Part shown: piece by piece, positions 17,787-26,320 of the stretch
Layout of the letters: the number at the start of each line of letters is the position of its first letter
How positions within the stretch are numbered: position 1 is the first letter of the stretch
Assembly: GCF_038051945.1 (NCBI RefSeq)
Contig: NZ_CP150302.1
Location: 372,001 to 436,000, forward strand
Source of the DNA: Paenibacillus sp. FSL H3-0469
Lineage (GTDB): Bacteria > Bacillota > Bacilli > Paenibacillales > Paenibacillaceae
Reading direction: 5' to 3'
DNA length: 64,000 nucleotides
Program-made: the position numbers and the translations under genes
Notes under the pieces: generated by a model
Database searches by the model: none
What the model was told of the DNA's origin: nothing
Seen by the model: the letters and a program-made list of their open reading frames with translations, nothing else

Positions 17787-18602
17787 ATGACAATTATGAT
17801 CACTGGAGCCACCGGACAACTGGGGCGTCTAATTATTGAACAATTACGTCAGCGTCTCCCGGCCGGACAGATTGTTGCCGGAATTAGAAGAATGGAGCAA
17901 GCGGCTGATTTCCGGGAGAAGGGGATTGAAGTCCGTTATGCCGATTATGATCAGCCGGCATCACTGGATGAAGCCTTCCGCGGGATTTCCCGGCTGCTGC
18001 TCATTTCCAGCTCGCATACAGATGATGAGGTGCGTCTCGCCCAGCATAAGCGTGTTATTGATTCAGCGAAGCGAGGCGGGGTCCGGCATCTGCTTTATAC
18101 AGGTTTTGCTTTTCCGCAGCATAGTACGGATCGGAGTACTCCAGGGAATGTGCACACTCTGACGGAGCAGGCAATCATAGAGTCCGGTATGGACTATACC
18201 TTTTTGCGAAACGGATTGTATATGGACTTTGTAGGAGTACTGGGTCTGAAGGAGGCTATCTCCAGTGGGGTACTGGCTACGGCGCCGGGAGAATGGAGGT
18301 TCAATTCGGTAACACGCGCAGACCTGGCTCTGGCTTCGGCTGCTGTGCTTGGGAGTGGGGAGTCCGGCAATCAGGTGTATGAGCTGGCTGCTTCCCGAAC
18401 CTGGGATTTCGCAGATCTGGCTGAAGTGTTGACTGAGGTTGCCGGGAAGCCTGTTGTCCATGTTCAGGATGCGAGTGTTCAGCACTGGATCTACACTTGG
18501 CTCCGCAAGCTGGATACGGATTCCACCTCCGGGGACTTGGAGCGGCTTATGGGCAGACCGGTCACCCCGCTGAGGGACAGTATTCTGCCTTTTATAGTAT
18601 GA
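17787..18602 (+). CDS. NmrA-like NAD(P)H-binding reductase (QorB/YtfG type)
   Basis: A 271-residue atypical short-chain dehydrogenase. Glycine motif TGATGQLGRLIIEQL lies at residues 6-20, with LLYTGFAF and YTFLRNGLYM typical of quinone oxidoreductase 2. It probably reduces quinones with NADPH in the cytoplasm. The start at 17787 is chosen for GAGGAGG immediately upstream; in-frame ATGs further upstream lie inside the MarR gene and give a non-homologous extension. It is co-transcribed with MarR. Confidence 0.87.
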   Translation: MTIMITGATGQLGRLIIEQLRQRLPAGQIVAGIRRMEQAADFREKGIEVRYADYDQPASLDEAFRGISRLLLISSSHTDDEVRLAQHKRVIDSAKRGGVRHLLYTGFAFPQHSTDRSTPGNVHTLTEQAIIESGMDYTFLRNGLYMDFVGVLGLKEAISSGVLATAPGEWRFNSVTRADLALASAAVLGSGESGNQVYELAASRTWDFADLAEVLTEVAGKPVVHVQDASVQHWIYTWLRKLDTDSTSGDLERLMGRPVTPLRDSILPFIV

Positions 18603-18639
18603 TGACATTGATCAGGCAAGCCGGAGGGGGCGTAGGAAA

Positions 18640-19317
18640 TTGAAAAAGATACTGGTAGCCGACGACGATGTTCATATCCGCACGCTGCTGCGGCATGTTC
18701 TTACCAGAGAGGGATATCAAGCGATAGAAGCCGGAGACGGGCTGGAAGCGGCGGCACGCATGAAGGAGCAGACAGTGGATCTGGCAGTGGTGGATGTGAT
18801 GATGCCGCATATGGACGGATTGGAGCTGTGTGCATACATAAGGGAGAACTATGATATTCCCGTCATTCTGCTGACGGCCCGTCAGCAGCTCAGCGATAAG
18901 GAGCAGGGGTATCTGCACGGGACGGATGATTATGTGACCAAGCCTTTTGAGCCGGAGGAGCTGCTCTTTCGCATCAAGGCCTTGTTCCGCCGTTATTCCA
19001 TCGCCTCGGATGACCGGATTCGCCTGAACTCGCTGGTGATCGACCGTAAGAATTACGAGATCACTGACGGGACGGAGGTGCTGCTGCTGCCGGTGAAGGA
19101 GTTCGAGCTGCTGGCCCAACTGGCCCAATATCCGGGACGTCTGTTCACGCGTGGCGAGCTGATTGAGCTGGTCTGGGGAGCGGACTACGAAGGGGACGAG
19201 CGGACGGTAGATGTGCATATCAAGCGCCTGCGTCAGCGGTTCAGCGAATACCAGAATGATTTTATCATCCGCACGGTCCGGGGTATTGGCTACAAAGTGG
19301 ACATGGTGAATTCATGA
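18640..19317 (+). CDS. hssR: Heme-sensing response regulator HssR-like
   Basis: A 225-residue OmpR-family regulator: receiver domain with the phospho-acceptor Asp in VVDVMMPHMDG, Lys in DYVTKPF, and a C-terminal winged helix (ERTVDVHIKRLRQRF). TTG start with GGAGGGGG upstream. Gene order (regulator, kinase, permease, ATPase), protein lengths and an HssR-type direct repeat before the permease match the S. aureus HssRS/HrtBA heme-detoxification system. The stop overlaps the kinase start by four bases. Confidence 0.88.
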   Translation: MKKILVADDDVHIRTLLRHVLTREGYQAIEAGDGLEAAARMKEQTVDLAVVDVMMPHMDGLELCAYIRENYDIPVILLTARQQLSDKEQGYLHGTDDYVTKPFEPEELLFRIKALFRRYSIASDDRIRLNSLVIDRKNYEITDGTEVLLLPVKEFELLAQLAQYPGRLFTRGELIELVWGADYEGDERTVDVHIKRLRQRFSEYQNDFIIRTVRGIGYKVDMVNS

Positions 19318-20702
19318 GATCGCTCTATGTACGGATGAGTATCATCTTCTGCTCGGTAATTATGATCAGCAGTGTGCTGGGATTTTTGGTCTCCAACCTG
19401 TACTATCAGTCCCAAATCAAGCCGAAAAATGATGCTAAGCTGACCCGGATGGCCATAGGTTTGCAGCAGTTCATCGAGGATCACCCGGATTCGGTGGAGG
19501 AATATCTCCTGAGTACAGCTTCCCTGGGGTATAAGATGTATCTGGTCAACGCTGACGGGGAAGAACGTTTCTACGGCCTGCCTTTTCGCAAAAATGACCT
19601 CAGGGAAGAGGCACTGCACAGTGTGCTGGACGGGGAGATCTACCATGGGGTGGGGAATTTCCCCGGCCAGCTGTTCGTGACAGGCTTCTTCGATAATCAG
19701 CTCAGCAATTCCATTGGAGTGCCGGTCCATATTAACGGGGAGACCTATGCCCTGTTCATGCGTCCGGATGCTCAGGTGCAGTTCGGGGAGCTGCGGATCT
19801 TTTTTGTCGTGATCATCGGGGTCATTATTCTGCTAAGCCTGTGGTTCATGCTGATTACTGTATTTCATGTGGTGCGGCCGATTACCCGGTTAACTGAAGC
19901 CACGCTTAAAATCTCCAAGGGGCGCTACGACATCAAGCTCTACACCGCACGCCGCGACGAGATCGGCCAACTGGCTTCCCACTTCATGACGATGAGCCGC
20001 GAGCTGGAGCGCACGAACCGGGCAAGACAGGAGTTTGTCGCCAATGTCTCACATGAGATTGAGTCACCGCTAACCTCCATTCAGGGCTTCGCCCATGCAC
20101 TACAGGACGGTACTCTGCCGGAAGCCCAGCGTCTGGAGTATCTGTCCATTATCGGGGAGGAGAGCCGGCGGTTGTCCATGCTCAGCACGCAGCTGCTTAC
20201 CTTGTCCTCACTGGATTATGACGAGCATGCTCTGCAGAAAAGAAGCTTCGATCTGCGCGCCCAGCTGCGTCAGGTGATTCAGATTATGGAGTGGCATCTT
20301 ACGGAGAAGGAGCTGGCGGTAAGGCTGCATGCCGCAGACATCACGTTTACGGGCGATTCCAATCTGCTCTATCAGGTGTGGATGAATTTGTTGACGAATG
20401 CGGTCAAATACACCCCGGTGGGCGGGACCCTCAGCATTGCAGCCCATGTGGAGGGCCAGCAATGTATTGTAACGGTGACCGACAACGGTGCGGGCATTCC
20501 GGCAGAGCAGCTGCCGATGATCTTCGACCGGTTCTATAAGGTGGACCAATCGCGGTCCCGTGAGCCGGGTAGCAGCGGGCTGGGGCTGGCCATTGCCCAA
20601 AAGATCGTCCAGGCGCATGGCGGAACCATCGAGGTGACGAGCACAGTAGGGGAAGGAACTACGTTCACTGTCACTCTGCCCTGCCACCCTGCCACTATAT
20701 AG
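19314..20702 (+). CDS. hssS: Heme-sensing histidine kinase HssS-like
   Basis: A 462-residue membrane kinase: helix 1 (about 8-30), an extracytoplasmic sensor of about 130 residues, helix 2 (about 163-187), HAMP, the phospho-acceptor His in NVSHEIESPLTS, and the ATPase boxes N (NLLTNAVKYT), G1 (DNGAGI) and G2 (GSSGLGLAI). Sensor words such as YGLPFRK, VTGFFDN and FMRPD recall staphylococcal HssS, supporting heme stress as signal. It is translationally coupled to hssR. Confidence 0.88.
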   Translation: MRSLYVRMSIIFCSVIMISSVLGFLVSNLYYQSQIKPKNDAKLTRMAIGLQQFIEDHPDSVEEYLLSTASLGYKMYLVNADGEERFYGLPFRKNDLREEALHSVLDGEIYHGVGNFPGQLFVTGFFDNQLSNSIGVPVHINGETYALFMRPDAQVQFGELRIFFVVIIGVIILLSLWFMLITVFHVVRPITRLTEATLKISKGRYDIKLYTARRDEIGQLASHFMTMSRELERTNRARQEFVANVSHEIESPLTSIQGFAHALQDGTLPEAQRLEYLSIIGEESRRLSMLSTQLLTLSSLDYDEHALQKRSFDLRAQLRQVIQIMEWHLTEKELAVRLHAADITFTGDSNLLYQVWMNLLTNAVKYTPVGGTLSIAAHVEGQQCIVTVTDNGAGIPAEQLPMIFDRFYKVDQSRSREPGSSGLGLAIAQKIVQAHGGTIEVTSTVGEGTTFTVTLPCHPATI

Positions 20703-20740
20703 GTTGAACTAATAATTTATAGTTAAGGGAAAAGTGGCGG

Positions 20741-20880
20741 AGGGGAATTTTGGAACTGGAGGAGCGGTAGCATCCGCCTTTGTCTGCGGATTTCAACCGT
20801 TAATAACGGTATAAATCATGAAATTTGCAGAAGGGCAGCGGCCGGAAGTCCAAAACTTCTCTGGAGTCACGGTAATCCCA
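20741..20880 (+). ncRNA. Candidate structured RNA element, copy A
   Basis: A dispersed element shared with 36845-36985. Predicted pairings are: closing stem TTTTGGA (20748-20754) with TCCAAAA (20849-20855); hairpin GCGG/CCGC (20764-20777); long stem 20784-20795 with 20819-20830 (12 pairs, two G-U); and an inner hairpin CCGTT-AAT-AACGG (20797-20809). Several pairs differ from copy B by compensatory changes, and the wobble pairs work only on the plus strand. It lies between hssS and hrtB, upstream of the HssR box, so it would be on hssRS read-through or its own transcript. Confidence 0.7.
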
Positions 20881-20922
20881 AAACATAGATCTTTAAGTTC
20901 AATCTATATAGTGTAATTCTTT

Positions 20923-20942
20923 ATTCATACTCCGTTCATCTT
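20923..20942 (+). promoter_or_regulatory. HssR-type direct repeat before hrtB
   Basis: ATTCATACT-CC-GTTCATCTT is a 9-base direct repeat with a 2-base spacer. It closely follows the staphylococcal HssR target GTTCATATT-N2-GTTCATATT. It lies 44 bases before the chosen hrtB start, with possible -10 hexamers at 20950 or 20961. Confidence 0.75.
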
Positions 20943-20985
20943 CACTCTCTAAACTGTGGATATACAGATTAGAAGGAGTGGTTAT

Positions 20986-22110
20986 ATGTTCTTGGCAATT
21001 CGGGAGATGAGGCACTCCAAAGCACGTTACGGCCTCATTATGGTGATTATGCTGCTGGTATCATTCCTGGTGCTGTTCGTCACAGGCCTGGCCAGAGGTC
21101 TGGCTTATGCTAATATTTCAGCGCTGAAAAATATGCCCGCCAATTATTTTGCCGTGCAGAGCGACGCGGATCATACCTTCAGGCGTTCACAATTAACGGA
21201 TACGGAGCTTGCGGCTGCCCGGTCGGTAGCCGGAGAGGCGAACGCGACTCCACTGGGGGTACAGACCAGTACTATTACAGCGGCCGGTGCGGATGTGAAG
21301 GCGGATATTACGTTTTTTGCTGTAGATATGACGGGGATGCTGGCTCCTGAAGTAACGGAAGGTGCCGGACTCACCAATGAGGCTCAAGGCAGCGCGGTTG
21401 CAGATTCGAAACTGGAGCAGTCCGGCGTTACCATTGGCAGTACGATCCGTGACCAGGCTTCCGGCATGAGCTGGACGGTTACAGGCTTCGTGAAGGATAG
21501 CTCCTACAGCCATACTCCGGTGGTCTATATCAATCAGCTGGACTGGCAGGCGATGAAGCAAGGAGCGGTTAAGGAAGGCGGCAGCGCAGGTAATGCCAAT
21601 GCCCCGTACAATGTGATCGCGCTGGATGTAACAGCGGCTCAAGCTTTGCAGATTGCGGATCAGCAGCAGTCCATAGAGGTAATTACGCAAAAACAGGCGA
21701 TTGCCAGTGTTCCCGGTTATTCCGCCGAGCAAAATTCGCTGCTGATGATGATTGTGTTCCTGTTCGTAATTGCTGCAGTAGTTCTTGCTGTATTCTTCTA
21801 TGTCATTACGATCCAGAAGACCAGCCAATTCGGTATCCTGAAGGCGATGGGGACTAAGATGTCCTATCTGGCCTGGAGTGTAGTCGGTCAAGTGATGCTG
21901 CTGTCTGTCGCCAGTCTGGCGCTGGGCATTCTGCTTACGCTTGGGATGAATATGGGCCTGCCCGACACGATGCCTTTTGAGCTGGACGGACAGACGATGG
22001 CGATGACCAGTCTGCTGTTCATAGGGATGTCCTTGCTGGGCTCGTTAATTTCGGTAGCAAGAGTAGCCAAGGTGGATGCCTTGGAAGCGATAGGGAGGAC
22101 TGGAGCATGA
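20986..22110 (+). CDS. hrtB: Heme exporter permease HrtB-like
   Basis: A 374-residue FtsX-fold permease with an N-terminal helix (about 15-37), a large extracytoplasmic domain and three C-terminal helices (about 255-360), the HrtB/DevC topology. The start at 20986 has AGAAGGAG upstream at proper spacing; the earlier in-frame GTG at 20956 has none. With HrtA it should export or relieve membrane-associated toxic heme. The stop overlaps the ATPase start by four bases. Confidence 0.88.
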   Translation: MFLAIREMRHSKARYGLIMVIMLLVSFLVLFVTGLARGLAYANISALKNMPANYFAVQSDADHTFRRSQLTDTELAAARSVAGEANATPLGVQTSTITAAGADVKADITFFAVDMTGMLAPEVTEGAGLTNEAQGSAVADSKLEQSGVTIGSTIRDQASGMSWTVTGFVKDSSYSHTPVVYINQLDWQAMKQGAVKEGGSAGNANAPYNVIALDVTAAQALQIADQQQSIEVITQKQAIASVPGYSAEQNSLLMMIVFLFVIAAVVLAVFFYVITIQKTSQFGILKAMGTKMSYLAWSVVGQVMLLSVASLALGILLTLGMNMGLPDTMPFELDGQTMAMTSLLFIGMSLLGSLISVARVAKVDALEAIGRTGA

Positions 22111-22784
22111 GTGCGAAATTAGTGATGAAGCAGGTAACCAAGACTTACGGGGATGGGGACCGGGCTATGACCGTGCTGAACCATCTGGACCTTACGGTGA
22201 ACGAGGGCGAATTCATAGCAGTACTGGGGCCATCCGGCTCCGGCAAAAGCACGTTTCTCTCCGCAGCCGGTGCGCTGCTCACACCTACCAGCGGAGAGAT
22301 TCTCCTCGACGGTGAATCGCTGCGTGACAAGGACAAAGGGGCACTAACGGAGCTGAGGCTGAAAAAAATCGGCTTCATGTTCCAAAGTGCGCAGCTGCTG
22401 CCGTTCCTGAAGGTAGAGGAGCAATTGCTCTATGTCGCGAAGCTGGCTAAGCTCAGCCAGAAGGAAGCGAAGGTGCGTGCCGCCTATCTGCTGAAGCGTC
22501 TGGAAATCTGGGAACGCCGCAACCATTACCCCGAACAGCTGTCCGGGGGCGAGAAGCAGCGGGTGGCGATTGCCCGGGCATGGATGAACAAGCCGGCCAT
22601 TCTGTTCGCGGATGAACCTACAGCCAGCCTGGATTACAGCCGCGGCCGGGAAGTCGTGCGGATGATCGCCGACGAGGTGCGGAGCGAAGGCAAGGCCGCC
22701 GTGATGGTGACTCATGACGAACGGATGCTGGACTGGTGCGACCGGGTGCTGCATCTGGAGGATGGTGTGCTGGTTGAAGCTTAG
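22107..22784 (+). CDS. hrtA: Heme exporter ATPase HrtA-like
   Basis: A 225-residue ABC ATPase: Walker A GPSGSGKST, Q-loop FMFQSAQ, signature LSGGEKQR, Walker B ILFADEPTASLD, H-switch VTHDE. Its length equals that of S. aureus HrtA. It is translationally coupled to hrtB and ends the heme-stress locus. Confidence 0.9.
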   Translation: MSAKLVMKQVTKTYGDGDRAMTVLNHLDLTVNEGEFIAVLGPSGSGKSTFLSAAGALLTPTSGEILLDGESLRDKDKGALTELRLKKIGFMFQSAQLLPFLKVEEQLLYVAKLAKLSQKEAKVRAAYLLKRLEIWERRNHYPEQLSGGEKQRVAIARAWMNKPAILFADEPTASLDYSRGREVVRMIADEVRSEGKAAVMVTHDERMLDWCDRVLHLEDGVLVEA

Positions 22785-22859
22785 GGAAGAGATGATCCTG
22801 CCCTGCGGGTGAAGAATGTTTGGCCCCCTAAGCCCAAATAGCCCGACTATTCACCACGC

Positions 22860-22897
22860 GGCGTAAATTGTATTCGGTTTTTCGCATACAAATGGCC
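22860..22897. repeat. Hairpin-forming inverted repeat
   Basis: GGC..TTGTAT and ATACAA..GCC flank a loop rich in T. It lies in the gap after hrtA. It has no T tract, so it is not an ordinary terminator; it may be a dispersed palindromic repeat. Confidence 0.45.
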
Positions 22898-22916
22898 TGT
22901 CACTTCGCGGCTGAAC

Positions 22917-22956
22917 AAAAAACCTGAACCTCAGAAAACGAGGTTCAGGTTTTTTG
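22917..22956. terminator. Bidirectional terminator between hrtA and uxuB
   Basis: AAAACCTGAACCTC pairs with GAGGTTCAGGTTTT over a seven-base loop, with A and T tracts on each side. Confidence 0.88.
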
Positions 22957-22973
22957 TTATTGATATCTCAGGC

Positions 22974-23828
22974 CTACACGCCGGAATAGGCCATGAAGCC
23001 TCCATCCACTGGCACAGTGATGCCGGTAATGAACCCGGACATGTGCTCATCGGCCAGCCAGAGCAGGGTGCCGAGCAGATCCTCCGGTGTGCCGAAGCGG
23101 CGCATCGGGGTCTGGGAGATGATTTTGAGCGAACGTTCGGTTAATTCACCCTTCGGGTCCTTCAGCAGCTGTTCATTCTGTGCCGTGACGAAGAAGCCGG
23201 GGGCGATGGCATTCACCCGTATGCCGGACTCTGCCAGATGCACCGCAAGCCACTGTGTGAAGTTGTTGATGCCTGCCTTGGCCGCGCTGTAAGCCGGAAC
23301 CTTGGTGAGCGGCGAAGCGGCGCTCATGGAGGAGATGTTGATCACCGCAGCTCCAGGGCGTCCGAGCATCTGCTTGGCGAAGATTTGGGTTGGAATTAAT
23401 GTTCCGGTCAGATTGAGGTCAAGGACCGTGCGGAAGCCGTTCACAGACAAATCGAAGAAGGAGACAATATCGGGATTCTCCAAATCTCCCGGCTCCAAGG
23501 TCTCCTTGGTGGTAATCGCCGAAGGCTGATTGCCACCGGCTCCATTGATTAACAAGTCGCAGGGACCCCACTGCTTGTGGATCTCATCTGCTGCCTGCCG
23601 GACACTCCCGGCATCCATAACGTCGCAGGCCAAGGCCAGAGACTGGCCGCCGCCGGAAGTGATCTGTGCAGCCAGAGCCGCTCCCTTGGCTTCCGTACGG
23701 TTCAGAATAGCGACCTTCATGCCTTGGCGGGCCAGCTCCAGCGCCATGGCGCTGCAAAGGGCCCCGGCTCCTCCGGTAATTACAGCAATCTTGCCTGCCA
23801 GTGCAGGCTGTAATGCCAACTCGGTCAT
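22974..23828 (-). CDS. uxuB: SDR family D-mannonate/fructuronate oxidoreductase (UxuB-type)
   Basis: A 284-residue short-chain dehydrogenase: TGGAGALC cofactor loop near 19, NGAGGNQPS, catalytic Ser (NISSMSA) and YSAAK, C-terminal [13 protein letters not shown]. The sequence and context match the SDR-type fructuronate reductase (YjmF/UxuB) of B. subtilis, which converts fructuronate to mannonate with NADH. It lies next to a GntR/FCD regulator and glucuronate isomerase. No uxuA (mannonate dehydratase) is in the window. Related gluconate 5-dehydrogenases cannot be fully excluded. Confidence 0.82.
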   Translation of the reverse strand: MTELALQPALAGKIAVITGGAGALCSAMALELARQGMKVAILNRTEAKGAALAAQITSGGGQSLALACDVMDAGSVRQAADEIHKQWGPCDLLINGAGGNQPSAITTKETLEPGDLENPDIVSFFDLSVNGFRTVLDLNLTGTLIPTQIFAKQMLGRPGAAVINISSMSAASPLTKVPAYSAAKAGINNFTQWLAVHLAESGIRVNAIAPGFFVTAQNEQLLKDPKGELTERSLKIISQTPMRRFGTPEDLLGTLLWLADEHMSGFITGITVPVDGGFMAYSGV

Positions 23829-23875
23829 AATGATCCAACCCTTCTTGGTGAAAGTATGATTAGCGTCAGGTTCTA

Positions 23876-24568
23876 TCAGTCTGCGGATCTTTGCTTATAA
23901 TATTGCGGATATTTCTCCATCAGCATCTCCTGGTCGGCGATTGTCAAGGCCATATGCTCCTGCATAATCTGATCCCCTTGTAGAATATTATGCTGCTCAA
24001 TCGCTTCATATAGACTATAATGCTGCCGGTACAGATGCTCCCAGTTGTGATCTGCCGTGAGCTTGAGCATCCGGCTGCGGTTCAGGTGAACCTTGATCTG
24101 CTGGATGACCTCCCAGGTGTTCTTTTTATTGCAGCCCATGAAAATCACATGATGGAACTCTTCGTCCAGCATGAACATTTCTTTATAGTCCTGGTCCTCG
24201 ATGCAGAGCTTCTGCTTATCCAGATTGGCCTTCAGATCAATAAGCTTCCTGGCTTGAAAGGTGTTGCACGCTTCCCAGATGACCGCCCGCTCCAGATGCT
24301 CGCGCATGAAGCGGGCTTCTTCCACGAGCTCGGAATCAATCAGCGAGACCACCGTCCCCCGCTGGGGATATACGGCAAGCAGGCCCTCCTGGGCCAGACG
24401 GACAAAAGCCTCCCTGACCGGAGTGCGGCTGACACTGAACTTCAGCGAAATCTCCTTCTCCGAAATCCCGGTTCCGGGCGGCAGCTCCAGCAGCAGAATC
24501 TGATTCTTCAGTGAACGATACACGATGTCCCTTGTGGAGAGTGCTTGTGTACCTATAGTGTATTCCAT
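23876..24568 (-). CDS. GntR family regulator with FCD domain, hexuronate genes
   Basis: A 230-residue FadR-subfamily repressor. The winged helix (about 12-75: [28 protein letters not shown]) is followed by an all-helical FCD ligand domain with metal-binding Asp/His positions ([16 protein letters not shown]). It is 47 bases upstream of uxuB on the same strand and divergent from uxaC. A 50-base perfect palindrome 26 bases upstream of its start is the likely operator for both directions. A hexuronate-pathway intermediate is the probable effector. Confidence 0.88.
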   Translation of the reverse strand: MEYTIGTQALSTRDIVYRSLKNQILLLELPPGTGISEKEISLKFSVSRTPVREAFVRLAQEGLLAVYPQRGTVVSLIDSELVEEARFMREHLERAVIWEACNTFQARKLIDLKANLDKQKLCIEDQDYKEMFMLDEEFHHVIFMGCNKKNTWEVIQQIKVHLNRSRMLKLTADHNWEHLYRQHYSLYEAIEQHNILQGDQIMQEHMALTIADQEMLMEKYPQYYKQRSAD

Positions 24569-24594
24569 CGTGTAACCCTCCTGTTATAGTTATT

Positions 24595-24644
24595 GTAAGC
24601 ACTACCATACTACCATACTTGTATGGTAGTATGGTAGTGCTTAC
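24595..24644. promoter_or_regulatory. 50-bp perfect palindrome, probable GntR operator
   Basis: Two 24-base arms separated by TT are exact reverse complements. Each arm contains the word ACTACCAT twice in tandem, giving four GTATGGTA-like half-sites. It lies between the divergent GntR and uxaC starts. No T tract follows, so termination is unlikely. Confidence 0.8.
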
Positions 24645-24722
24645 GGGCAGAAGCGTCTGCCGTTCGTTTCAGGACGGTATCCGTGGCCCGCCAATATCAT
24701 AGACGAGAGGCAGGAGAACAAT

Positions 24723-26132
24723 ATGAGTACCTCATCTTTTATTCATGACGACTGGCTGCTGTTAAGTTCAAGTGCACAGAGACTGTATCACGATTATGCC
24801 GCCGCAATGCCGATTTACGATTTCCACAGTCATCTGAATCCGCAGGAGATCAGCAGTAACCGCAGGTTCCGCAATATCGCTGATCTCGCCTTATCCGGGG
24901 ACCATTACAAGTGGCGGGCGCTTCGCTGGCTGGGTGTCGACGAACAGCTAATTACCGGGAATGCGCCGGACAAAGACAAATTCATGGTCTGGGCGCGCTC
25001 CCTGCCTGAGATGGTGGGCAATCCGCTATACCACTGGACTCATCTGGAGTTGAAGCGTTACTTCGGGATCGACGAGCTGCTCTCCGGGGAGACAGCGGAG
25101 AGTGTGTGGGAACGCTGCAATGAGCAGCTCCAGGGAGATGATCTGACTACGCAGGGCATTCTCAAAAAGCTCAATGTCAATGTGGTCTGCACAACGGATG
25201 ATCCTATTGATTCACTGGAGCATCACATTCAGCTTAAGAAGGATAGCGCACTTCAGACGGTAGTCGCCCCGACCTTCAGACCGGACCGGGTACTGAACAT
25301 CCGTGATGAAGGATTCAGCGGATACGTGGGCCTGCTTGGTGAGGCGAGCGGTCTTGAGATCCACGATTACGCCGGGTTCCTCGAGGCTGTGACGGCGCGG
25401 ATCGATTATTTCCATGAGCATGGCTGCCGGCTGTCGGATCAGGCCTTCGGCGAGCTGCCGCATGCCCAGTCTACAGAGCATGAAGCGGCCTACATATTCG
25501 CCCGGGCCTTCAAAGGGGAAGAGATCAGCCCGCAGGAGGAACAGAAGTTCCAGAGCCATACGCTGATCAAATTAGGCAGACTCTATCATGAGCGGGGCTG
25601 GAGCATGCAGCTGCATATCGGAGCGCTGCGCAACAACAACGCACGGATGTTCAGTACCCTCGGCAAGGACAGCGGCTTCGATTCAATTCTGGATTTCAAT
25701 ATGGCCCGCAGTCTCAACGCGCTGCTGAATGAGCTGGATGCCAGCGGACAGCTGCCGAAGACTATCGTCTACACACTGAAACCTTCGCAATATGAGATGA
25801 TCGCCACCGCGATTGGCAACTTCCAGGGGGCCGGCATCAAGGGCAAGGTGCAGATGGGCTCCGGCTGGTGGTTCCATGATCAGAAGGAGGGGATGCTGCA
25901 GCAGTTGAAGGCGCTCGCAAGCATCGGCCTGATCAGTCCTTTTGTCGGCATGCTGACAGACTCCCGAAGCTTCCTCTCCTTCACGCGTCATGAATACTTC
26001 CGTCGCATTCTCTGCAACCTGTTTGGAACGTGGATGGAAGAGGGAGACCTGCCGAGAGATTATACCTTGATCGGCCGGACAATTGAGAATATATGCTACA
26101 ACAATGCGGATGCGTATTTCGGGATCAAATAG
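24723..26132 (+). CDS. uxaC: Glucuronate/galacturonate isomerase
   Basis: A 469-residue UxaC of normal length. It isomerises D-glucuronate to D-fructuronate and D-galacturonate to D-tagaturonate in the cytoplasm. The metal-dependent amidohydrolase-like start YDFHSHLNPQEI (HxH), the WKWR-like HYKWRALRW, the central MQLHIGALRNNN and the late GMLTDSRSFLS are all present. It feeds the neighbouring UxuB-type reductase. RBS GGAGAACA precedes the ATG; a strong terminator follows. Confidence 0.95.
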   Translation: MSTSSFIHDDWLLLSSSAQRLYHDYAAAMPIYDFHSHLNPQEISSNRRFRNIADLALSGDHYKWRALRWLGVDEQLITGNAPDKDKFMVWARSLPEMVGNPLYHWTHLELKRYFGIDELLSGETAESVWERCNEQLQGDDLTTQGILKKLNVNVVCTTDDPIDSLEHHIQLKKDSALQTVVAPTFRPDRVLNIRDEGFSGYVGLLGEASGLEIHDYAGFLEAVTARIDYFHEHGCRLSDQAFGELPHAQSTEHEAAYIFARAFKGEEISPQEEQKFQSHTLIKLGRLYHERGWSMQLHIGALRNNNARMFSTLGKDSGFDSILDFNMARSLNALLNELDASGQLPKTIVYTLKPSQYEMIATAIGNFQGAGIKGKVQMGSGWWFHDQKEGMLQQLKALASIGLISPFVGMLTDSRSFLSFTRHEYFRRILCNLFGTWMEEGDLPRDYTLIGRTIENICYNNADAYFGIK

Positions 26133-26174
26133 AGATCGGGAGTGCACCATAGCATCCGTTGTTTGAAAAAGCAT

Positions 26175-26217
26175 AAAAAATCAGCAGGTCTCCTAGAGAG
26201 GCGTGCTGATTTTTTTA
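26175..26217 (+). terminator. uxaC terminator
   Basis: AAAAAATCAGCA pairs with TGCTGATTTTTT, followed by further T. Confidence 0.85.
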
Positions 26218-26320
26218 TTATTCAGGAATGATGTCTTTCAAGGCACAACACCAGCATAAAAATGAGCAGCGTGCCTAGAATACTCGCAGGGTCATTACGT
26301 TCTGATACTTCCGGTGCATT

